Positions 1-5,380 of a DNA stretch of 13,032 nt are shown here, one piece after another; the stretch's first letter is position 1; each line of letters begins with the position of its first letter. The position numbers and the translations under genes were made by a program. The stretch is from contig JARHZY010000180.1 in assembly GCA_029264655.1 (NCBI GenBank), positions 1-13,032 of the forward strand, given 5' to 3'. The notes under the pieces were generated by a model that ran no database searches, was not told the DNA's origin, and saw only the letters and a list, made by a program, of their open reading frames with translations. Source of the stretch: Helicobacter sp. Lineage in GTDB: Bacteria > Campylobacterota > Campylobacteria > Campylobacterales > Helicobacteraceae.

Positions 1-128
1 AAAGTATCCCTATAGTGAGTTTAGATGAAGTAATTAAAACAATGTATCAAACAGGTAAAGATATGAATGCAAAATACAGGGAAACATCACTTGGTGGATT
101 AGCAAAAACACTCTCTAGTGTATGCTAG
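1..128 (+). CDS. sdaA: L-serine dehydratase (L-serine ammonia-lyase), C-terminal fragment
   Basis: This is the last 41 codons of a gene that begins left of the window; the frame starts at base 3 and the TAG stop is at 126-128. The peptide contains TGKDMNAKYRETSLGGLA, which I recognise as the conserved C-terminal block of the iron-sulfur L-serine dehydratases (SdaA/SdaB), enzymes that turn L-serine into pyruvate and ammonia in the cytoplasm. The protein ends ...LSSVC, so cysteine is its last residue. In the Legionella enzyme of this family the terminal cysteine folds into the active site and binds the fourth iron of the 4Fe-4S cluster, so the same self-inhibited tail is likely here (inference). 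The catalytic cluster cysteines and the N-terminal domain lie outside the window. Family identification is firm despite the short length. Confidence 0.88.
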   Translation, partial: SIPIVSLDEVIKTMYQTGKDMNAKYRETSLGGLAKTLSSVC

Positions 129-183
129 TTTGCTTCTATAGTTAATATTATTTATACTTAGCTATAGGTATTTAGAGATATTT

Positions 184-261
184 ATGCTATATGGTATGGC
201 TTTTGGAAATAGCATTTTTGGCTTATTTGGTTTTCTTGTAAAACTATATAGTAATAAGTAA
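184..261 (+). CDS. possible 25-residue hydrophobic peptide (weak candidate)
   Basis: An ATG at 184 opens 25 codons ending in TAA at 259-261. The peptide is strongly hydrophobic in the middle (GNSIFGLFGFLVKLY) and ends with a lysine (SNK), a general shape shared with small membrane toxins and leader peptides. There is no good Shine-Dalgarno sequence in front of it (only a GAGA-like stretch), and it does not match the Helicobacter AapA toxins I know. It could be a chance frame in AT-rich DNA. No function is assigned. Confidence 0.15.
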   Translation: MLYGMAFGNSIFGLFGFLVKLYSNK

Positions 262-285
262 GGAGATAGCACTATTCTTTTGGTT

Positions 286-317
286 ATAAAGCTTTTCTCA
301 CGCCGCTAAAGCTTTAT
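286..317. repeat. 10-bp perfect inverted repeat
   Basis: ATAAAGCTTT at 286-295 pairs with AAAGCTTTAT at 308-317 around a 12-base, comparatively GC-rich loop. It lies about 160 bases after the sdaA stop. There is no T-run after the right arm, so it is not a classical terminator. It could be an RNA hairpin or a protein-binding site. Confidence 0.4.
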
Positions 318-510
318 GCGTGTTAGAATTGACAGACATCATAAAAGCTAGCTATCAATATATAGGATTCTCTAATGCCATTTGATTTTCACATACAATT
401 TATTTGTTTTTATCTCAATATTTAAGATTTTATAACTTTTTATTATATATTGTATTAATTCTATTTAGTGTAACATCACAGAATATCAATATTTTTATAT
501 AAGGGAAATT

Positions 511-1069
511 ATGTGGTATATACCAATGACTGCAATGTTTTGTATGGGTAGTTTATTTGCTAATGATATTGATATATTGGTAAAAGAGTGTAATTCAAAT
601 AATAGTTTAAATTGCCTGAAACTTAGTGTTTTGTATTATAAGGGATTAGATGTTAAGCAAGACTATACCAAAGCTAAAGAGTTGTATATAAATACATGTG
701 ATTTAAAAGAAGCATTATCTCTAATCTTGGGTATTTATATGAAAAAGGATTAGACACAAAGTAAGATTCTATAAAAGCAAAAGAATTATATGCAAAAGCA
801 TGTGATTTAGAATATGGTAGTGGTTGTTCTATTCTTGGTTTTTATATTACAAAGGATTGGCGTCAGGCGTGAGGGTAAAAGGGTTATTTGAAAAAAAGCA
901 TGCGATTTAAAAGAAGGTTTAGGTCGTCTTAGTGTTAAGTGATGAGAGATTAGGTGTAAAACAGGACAAATCTAGGGCTAAAGCACTAGATAGAAAAGTA
1001 TGTGATTTAGGAGAACAAGAGAGATGTAATGTTTATAAGATGCTTAATGAAGCAGATATTAATGAGTGA
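511..1069 (+). pseudogene. decayed Sel1-like repeat (Hcp-type cysteine-rich) secreted protein gene
   Basis: An ATG at 511, with AAGGGAA just upstream, opens a short hydrophobic leader (ends SLFA-ND, a plausible signal peptide cut) followed by a 36-residue Sel1-like unit. Paired cysteines spaced C-x7-C and the block DYTKAKELY are typical of Helicobacter cysteine-rich Hcp proteins, which are secreted alpha-helical repeat proteins. Only unit 1 is intact. The first frame stops at TAG 751-753, but the repeat pattern continues in other frames: DSIKAKELYAKACDLEYGSGC from 765, ACDLKEGLG from 898, and KQDKSRAKAL...CDLGEQERC from 941 to the TGA at 1067-1069. The first cysteine codons of successive units lie at 589, 697, 801, 901 and 1001. 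The first step is 108 bases, as expected for 36 codons, while the next three are 104, 100 and 100, so each later unit carries frame-breaking deletions. There is also an in-frame TAA at 762-764 where CAA (Gln) is expected, and the second cysteine of unit 4 has become Arg. The number of lesions argues for true decay rather than a sequencing error. Confidence 0.85.
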
Positions 1070-1110
1070 ATGGTAGAATCTAATATTTATGGGATTAGAG
1101 ATTAATTACA

Positions 1111-1360
1111 ATGTATGGTATATTGAAAAGCAAGATTTACTCAACATTGCTTTATGGTGCTTAACTCCATTATGCTATATCACTTCCTTTTGGTATGGTT
1201 GTAGCCTTGTGTTCATTGTTTGCTGAGAGATTTCCATTTATAATGTGATAATGGATTGCTAGCACTGCAAGTTGTATATTTCACAGCATTAATATATTTT
1301 TTTATAGCATTTTGTGCGTTAGATTCTATAATATTATATTTTCAACATTATATTTCATAG
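1111..1360 (+). pseudogene. remnant of a small multi-pass membrane protein, DUF4870-like
   Basis: An ATG at 1111 opens a frame coding MYGILKSKIYSTLLYGA, an in-frame TAA (1162-1164), then LHYAISLPFGMVVALCSLF and RFPFIM to a TGA at 1246-1248. Dropping one base there continues in the next frame with DNGLLALQVVYFTALIYFF and a further hydrophobic stretch to a TAG at 1358-1360. The repaired product would be roughly 80 residues with about three membrane segments. The order PFG ... FPF-x-x-N-G-x-x-A-L-Q followed by a hydrophobic helix resembles DUF4870 membrane proteins, but this is from memory and tentative. It could instead be chance hydrophobic reading of AT-rich DNA; two collinear segments with only one stop and one shift make a remnant more likely. 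Confidence 0.45.
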
Positions 1361-1390
1361 CAATATGTAACACAAAATGCAAAATTATTG

Positions 1391-1396
1391 TATAAT
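1391..1396 (+). promoter_or_regulatory. -10 element (TATAAT) for the antiporter gene
   Basis: A perfect TATAAT lies 16 bases before the ATG at 1413. Transcription would begin near 1403, leaving an unusually short leader of about 10 bases with the ribosome site AAGGTG (1405-1410) at its very front. Helicobacter vegetative promoters often lack a clear -35, and none is visible here. Confidence 0.6.
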
Positions 1397-1412
1397 AGAA
1401 AAATAAGGTGAA

Positions 1413-3212
1413 ATGCTGGGCTTACGCTCTTTAATTCGCAATATATCTAAACTCTGTAATTTTTATCAAGTGAGGTGTCTCATCGATTCGTATTTGATTA
1501 TTCTCTGTGTTTTAGCTATGGCGGTTGTTTCGGGTATTGTGTTAAGTTGGCTAAAAATCCCAACAATTATTGGTTATATTATTACAGGTGTGCTTACTGC
1601 ATATATTTTTGGCTTCAAGTTAGAAGATTCTGAAAGTCTGAATAGTATCGCTGAAATGGGCATTGTCTTTTTAATGTTTATGATAGGGCTTGATTTTAGC
1701 TTTAAAAGTATAAGTGAGATGAAACAAGAAGTGCTTGTATTTGGGGGTTTGCAGATTGGCATTTCAATAGCATTTTTCTTTGTCGTGTGTTTTTATTTTT
1801 TAGGTTTCAATTTTTCTACTTCTATTGTTGTAGCAAGTGCTGTGAGTCTTTCATCAACAGCTATTGTTTTAAAATTTCTCAATGAAAGTTCGCAGACAAA
1901 GACGCCTTATGGAATGGTATCTGTGGGGATTTTGATTTTTCAAGATATTGCAGTGATCCCAATTTTACTTATGATTAAGCTTTTAAGCGATAAAGATTCA
2001 CAACTTTTGACATTACTTTTAACAACATTAATTTCTGCATCGATTGTGCTTATTTTGCTTGTTTTGCCGGGGCGGATTCTAGCCAAAGTGTTTTTACATT
2101 TTTCTGCAAATATGAAAACTGATGAAATCTTTGTGGGGGCTGTGTTTTTAATTGTTTTAGGTGCAGCCTATATTAGTAAATCTTTTGGTTTCTCGCTTAC
2201 GCTTGGTGCATTTCTAGCAGGCATGATTATTTCTAATACGCCTTATAAGTATCAAGTATCTTCTGTGCTTGTGCATTTTCGCGATATACTTTTAGGTGTC
2301 TTTTTTATCACGGTTGGCATGCAGGTAGATATAATCTTTTTACTTGAATATTTTGCTGTTGTGATTGTTTTAGTTGTGTTAATGATGGGGGCAAAAACTC
2401 TACTTATGTATCTTTTCTTAATGTTTTTTAGAGGGGAGCGAGTGGGTATGCGTGTGGCATTATCACTTTCACAAATTGGAGAGTTTTCCTTTGCTATTTT
2501 TTTACTTGCAAGCCAACATAAAATCCTTCATCTTACGCTTGATGGAGGTATCTTAAGCTTGATTTTTGGTGATGCATTTTTTGCAAGTATTACTCCAGAA
2601 GAAATTTACCAGTTTTTAACGCTTATGGTAATTTTTTCAATGATTGCTACCCCTTTTATTCTTGATAAAATTGATAAAGTAACAGATATTTTCTTACGTT
2701 ATATGCGTCCTATTAAATTTAAAGGCTTAGAGATTAAAGAGCAAACTTCACAAGAGGGAATAGAATCTAAAAAAACAGAGCTTGAGGGGCATGTTGTGGT
2801 ATGTGGTTATGGAGCACTTGGGCAAAAGATTTTAGAATATTTTAAAGGTTGCAATGTGGAGTATGTCGCTGTAGATAAAGATTACAATAAGGTCGATGTT
2901 GCAATAAAAAAAGGGGAAAATGTCATATATGGTGATATTACACGCAGACGTATTTTAGAGCAACTTGGAGTAGGGCAGTGTGCAGCCGTAATTATTGCTA
3001 TAGACTCTGTTGAGACTGCACAAAAAATCTATCAAAATATTAGTTCCTTATCGCCTTTATGCAAGGTTATTGTGAAAACAAAGAACACTATATTTGCTAC
3101 ACATTTGCATACTCAAGGAGTATATGGTGTAGTAGATGAAAGGGTAGAGATAGCAAAAATTTTGAGTGATTTAGCCTTGCAAGCAGTAGAAGAAAAAAGC
3201 AAAGAAACATAA
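1413..3212 (+). CDS. kefB: KefB-type monovalent cation:proton antiporter (CPA2) with C-terminal RCK domain
   Basis: The 599-residue product is an inner-membrane antiporter of the CPA2 family, exchanging K+ or Na+ for protons in pH and osmotic homeostasis. Residues about 25-435 form a Na+/H+ exchanger domain with around a dozen hydrophobic segments. Family marks are FQDIAVIP (176-183, conserved Asp178), GAFLAGM (275-281) and SQIGEFSF (363-370), the counterpart of the QGGEF motif of KefB/KefC. A polar linker (about 436-458) leads to a TrkA-N/RCK nucleotide-binding domain with GYGALG (465-470), VAVDKD (485-490) and GDITRRRILEQLGV (507-520); the gene ends soon after, without a TrkA-C module. H. 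pylori has a similar protein annotated kefB (HP0471). I keep the ATG at 1413 because of the AAGGTG site 3-8 bases upstream, but the first 20 or so residues look unlike the family, and a GTG near codon 20 is an alternative. Which ion is carried, and whether it is gated by glutathione, cannot be read from sequence. Confidence 0.88.
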   Translation: MLGLRSLIRNISKLCNFYQVRCLIDSYLIILCVLAMAVVSGIVLSWLKIPTIIGYIITGVLTAYIFGFKLEDSESLNSIAEMGIVFLMFMIGLDFSFKSISEMKQEVLVFGGLQIGISIAFFFVVCFYFLGFNFSTSIVVASAVSLSSTAIVLKFLNESSQTKTPYGMVSVGILIFQDIAVIPILLMIKLLSDKDSQLLTLLLTTLISASIVLILLVLPGRILAKVFLHFSANMKTDEIFVGAVFLIVLGAAYISKSFGFSLTLGAFLAGMIISNTPYKYQVSSVLVHFRDILLGVFFITVGMQVDIIFLLEYFAVVIVLVVLMMGAKTLLMYLFLMFFRGERVGMRVALSLSQIGEFSFAIFLLASQHKILHLTLDGGILSLIFGDAFFASITPEEIYQFLTLMVIFSMIATPFILDKIDKVTDIFLRYMRPIKFKGLEIKEQTSQEGIESKKTELEGHVVVCGYGALGQKILEYFKGCNVEYVAVDKDYNKVDVAIKKGENVIYGDITRRRILEQLGVGQCAAVIIAIDSVETAQKIYQNISSLSPLCKVIVKTKNTIFATHLHTQGVYGVVDERVEIAKILSDLALQAVEEKSKET

Positions 3213-3277
3213 AGAGAGGGGATTGCAATATAATTTATTATTTATATTTATATGCTTTTGCTGAAAACTTTCTTTTT

Positions 3278-3289
3278 AAAGCATGCTTT
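3278..3289. repeat. 12-base perfect palindrome in the gap between the antiporter and the next gene
   Basis: AAAGCATGCTTT is a full palindrome lying 66 bases after the antiporter stop and just upstream of the TATAAT at 3304. Its left half can also pair with ATGCTTT at 3252-3258 to give a 7-bp hairpin. It may serve as a weak terminator for the antiporter gene or as a binding site over the -35 region of the next promoter. No strong T-run follows. Confidence 0.35.
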
Positions 3290-3303
3290 TAGTGCATTTA
3301 ATG

Positions 3304-3309
3304 TATAAT
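3304..3309 (+). promoter_or_regulatory. -10 element (TATAAT) for the duplicated-domain protein gene
   Basis: TATAAT lies 31 bases before the ATG at 3341, so a transcript would start near 3316 with a leader of about 25 bases containing TGAGGA (3331-3336) as ribosome site. This suggests that the gene is transcribed apart from the antiporter gene, whose stop is 128 bases upstream. Confidence 0.55.
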
Positions 3310-3340
3310 AATATTTTACTTTGATTTGAGTGAGGATATT

Positions 3341-4693
3341 ATGCAAGCAAAGATAATAAGAAATGTTGTGATAGTGGTAATATTGGTTTTCATAGGAGGC
3401 GTTGTTGTATATTGCACAAATAAAACTGATATACAAAATGAAAATATAAAACAAACGCAAACAATAGATGATAATATTATAGACAAGAATACCCTGCCTA
3501 ATAACCCTCAATTAGATGATAACGATACAGATAAAATACAACAAGATTCACAGCATACACAAGACACTATAACAACACAATCGATACAAAAAACATATGA
3601 TGAAGAAAACCAACAAAACAACAATAAAACAACCCCGCAAACACAGCAAGATTCTAAACAAACACAAAAGCATATGCAAGAAAGCAATAATAAAACAACA
3701 CAAGCTAGTAATAATAAAAATAATCAGGAAGTAACACAACAGACAATAAAGCAAAATACACAACAAGATTCCAGACAAATGCAAAAATATACACAGCAAA
3801 ATGAAAATAAAAGTGGGGTATGTATAGTAGCCCCAAACTGCAATAACCCTAGCATCTCAAAGCAGCTAGCTATAACAAGTCTTGATTTGCATGCAAATAT
3901 GCGGGCTAAAGAAGAGGAACGCATTAAAGGGCAAGTTGCTGGAGAAGAATTTATGCGGCTTTGGAGGCAAACTCGTAAAACAATTTTACCAAAACTCACT
4001 TCACATGTAAGCAATATTTATGATCAAGGCATGCAAGCTAATGGACAAACACGAACATGTGTGGCGAACTATTATACAGAAGTGCTTGAAGATTTTGGGC
4101 ATGGCTGGAAAGATAAAAAAGGTGATAAATCTCCTGTATATAAAGTTATATATAGAGTTGCATGCAAAGATTTAAATACAGCCAAACTCACTATTCTTGA
4201 GGAAAGCCAATCACATAAAGATAGACACAATACAAACCAAATGCTTATGCGTCAAGACAATAAGATAGCCCAACATGATATTGGACGCATACCGCCTGCA
4301 TGCAATGCTCCTGCGGTATATAGGCAACTTGCACAAACTGGATTCTATACACATGCTATGGCAAGAGCACAAGAAGAGGGACGCATACAAGGATATGCAG
4401 CACAGCAAAAATTTATGCAATTATGGGAAAAAACGCAAGCCAAAGTTACCACTAGGCTTGCAGCACGTGTAAGTAATGTTCGCGATCAAGGCATACAAGC
4501 TAGTAAGCAAATACGCACTTGTATGGCGAATTACTACACCGAAGTGCTTGAAGATTTTGGGCATGGCTGGAAAGATAAGAAAGGTGATAAATCACCATAC
4601 TATCTTGTCTATTATACGGTTGCTTATGCAAACAATGAAGATGAGAGTATTGTTATTAAGATTACCGCACAAAATCGCGTGAGAACACATTAA
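3341..4693 (+). CDS. unrecognised membrane-anchored protein: Gln/Asn/Thr-rich spacer and two copies of a ~122-residue domain
   Basis: I do not recognise this 450-residue protein. The ATG at 3341 has TGAGGA 4 bases upstream; a TTG at 3326 in the same frame would add five residues but has no ribosome site. Residues 5-24 form one hydrophobic segment after a short basic N-terminus, so a signal anchor with the rest in the periplasm is likely; the following VVYC is not a good lipobox because Tyr precedes the Cys. Residues about 30-158 are a low-complexity spacer rich in Gln, Asn, Thr, Asp and Lys, with recurring QQDS(K/R)Q-x-QK units. Residues 167-288 and 321-442 are tandem copies of one domain, aligned without gaps at a period of 154 residues. 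Both begin with Cys (167, 321), keep a second Cys in RTC-x-ANYYTEVLEDFGHGW (240, 394), share VSN-x-x-DQG, and have an identical ANYY...KSP block. The two cysteines 73 residues apart in each copy could form a disulfide. The first half of the domain looks helical and charged, the second half beta-rich. Function unknown; an envelope-spanning binding protein is a guess. Confidence 0.85.
   Translation: MQAKIIRNVVIVVILVFIGGVVVYCTNKTDIQNENIKQTQTIDDNIIDKNTLPNNPQLDDNDTDKIQQDSQHTQDTITTQSIQKTYDEENQQNNNKTTPQTQQDSKQTQKHMQESNNKTTQASNNKNNQEVTQQTIKQNTQQDSRQMQKYTQQNENKSGVCIVAPNCNNPSISKQLAITSLDLHANMRAKEEERIKGQVAGEEFMRLWRQTRKTILPKLTSHVSNIYDQGMQANGQTRTCVANYYTEVLEDFGHGWKDKKGDKSPVYKVIYRVACKDLNTAKLTILEESQSHKDRHNTNQMLMRQDNKIAQHDIGRIPPACNAPAVYRQLAQTGFYTHAMARAQEEGRIQGYAAQQKFMQLWEKTQAKVTTRLAARVSNVRDQGIQASKQIRTCMANYYTEVLEDFGHGWKDKKGDKSPYYLVYYTVAYANNEDESIVIKITAQNRVRTH
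3428..3814 (+). repeat. low-complexity coding stretch with repeated QQDS-type units
   Basis: This is the Gln/Asn/Thr-rich spacer (residues about 30-158) of the preceding protein. At least four QQDS units occur (around residues 67, 102, 141 and a truncated relative between them), and the last two share the longer pattern QQDS(K/R)Q-x-QK followed by a polar run. The DNA carries matching CAAGATTC-type words. Such stretches usually vary in length among strains by slippage or recombination. It probably acts as a flexible tether between membrane and domains. Confidence 0.6.
3839..4204 (+). repeat. first copy of the 366-base intragenic duplication
   Basis: Bases 3839-4204 code for repeat 1 of the domain. 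The second copy lies exactly 462 bases downstream (4301-4666). Protein identity is modest in the first half and complete over 24 residues in the second half. Bases 4079-4116 match 4541-4578 with no difference at all, followed by one mismatch and 14 more identical bases. Confidence 0.8.
4301..4666 (+). repeat. second copy of the 366-base intragenic duplication
   Basis: Partner of 3839-4204, coding for residues 321-442. The two copies are separated by about 32 residues that are not repeated. The gapless alignment shows the duplication is a whole domain. Confidence 0.8.
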
Positions 4694-4717
4694 TCTTAAT
4701 AAGAAGTAAAAATATGT

Positions 4718-4742
4718 TGTTCTTATGATATTTATAAGAACA
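4718..4742 (+). terminator. possible terminator hairpin of the duplicated-domain protein gene
   Basis: TGTTCTTAT (4718-4726) and ATAAGAACA (4734-4742) form a 9-bp perfect stem with a 7-base loop, 25 bases after the stop codon. The place suits a terminator, but only short T stretches follow, so it may be a weak one. Confidence 0.45.
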
Positions 4743-5002
4743 TATAAGCTTATATTGCTAGATCATTGGTTTCTTTAGAGTTAAATAAAGCAATCAAGTA
4801 ATCTATATAATGCATTCATAAATCTTGACATAATGCCAACAATTTCTTAATAGTAATATTTGTAAATTTTATATACTAATAGCGATGTATCTGTGAAATT
4901 TATAGTAACCAAAAAGAATAAAATAGCTATGTGGCTATATAACTATGTATTTGGATAATAGGGAATTTATATTTGTTGTTTGTAATATATGGAATCCATA
5001 GG

Positions 5003-5074
5003 TATTATATAGATAGAAATCTATAATCTATATAATAAAAAATATATGCAATATTTTTTATATTGTTTTTTTTT
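5003..5074. repeat. two overlapping AT hairpins followed by a T9 run
   Basis: TATTATATAGAT (5003-5014) pairs with ATCTATATAATA (5026-5037), 12 bp with an 11-base loop. ATAAAAAATAT (5035-5045) pairs with ATATTTTTTAT (5051-5061), 11 bp with a 5-base loop, sharing bases with the first stem. Nine T follow at 5066-5074. The second stem plus T-run has the shape of a plus-strand terminator built only of A:T pairs. Confidence 0.4.
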
Positions 5075-5334
5075 AGAATCTTAAGAATTAATGATAAGGG
5101 AGAGAAGGGATAATAACTTTTTATTTTGTTGGAATTTAAAATACTACATTATATATTCCATATTTTTATATTGCTTTATTTCTAGTTGCATATATTAGTT
5201 TTTTGTTGATTAAATATTGTTAAAGAATATTGAAGTTATTTTGTATTTAAAATATTTAGGTTTTTACCCAATCATTTTGCATATTGTTGAAAGTATTGTT
5301 CAGTAAGAATTTTATATGGTTCTATATATTGTTT

Positions 5335-5371
5335 CTTTAATGTGCTATATATTTACCATAGCACATTAAAG
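5335..5371 (+). terminator. strong hairpin with T-rich tail on the plus strand, just beyond purH
   Basis: CTTTAATGTGCTAT (5335-5348) and ATAGCACATTAAAG (5358-5371) form a 14-bp perfect stem with a 9-base loop. On the plus strand it is followed directly by TTTTATTTA, as in an intrinsic terminator. On the minus strand, which would serve purH (stop at 5381), the stem is followed by AAAC and has no T-run. It may stop both directions, but its polarity favours a plus-strand transcript from the intergenic region or read-through from the gene ending at 4693. Confidence 0.6.
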
Positions 5372-5380
5372 TTTTATTTA

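Larger units (their letters stand above)
129..510. other. intergenic region without a confident gene
   Basis: This 382-base stretch separates sdaA from the broken Sel1-like gene. It holds a possible 25-codon plus-strand reading frame at 184-261, a 10-bp inverted repeat at 286-317 and a small relatively GC-rich patch near 297-320. A minus-strand frame from ATG at 342 down to TAG at 244 is open apart from one internal TGA, which may be the trace of a lost gene but is too short to judge. The rest is AT-rich with no recognisable coding signal. Confidence 0.6.
4694..5380. other. 687-base intergenic region rich in inverted repeats
   Basis: The gap lies between converging genes (the duplicated-domain protein on plus, purH on minus). 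No reading frame is supported. It holds hairpins at 4718-4742, 5003-5037, 5035-5061 and 5335-5371, a palindrome ATAAGCTTAT at 4744-4753, and a run of nine T at 5066-5074. Base composition is strongly AT throughout. An untranslated RNA ending at the 5335-5371 hairpin is possible. Confidence 0.6.

Noticed and set aside
891..897. A7 run in the Sel1-like gene as a phase-variation switch
   Set aside because: Correcting this run alone does not restore the gene, because other deletions and a stop codon remain.
3548..4014. Cys/Leu-rich minus-strand frames opposite the Q/N/T-rich spacer
   Set aside because: They are the reverse reading of CAA/ACA-rich coding DNA, which always gives Leu/Cys/Val-rich shadows.
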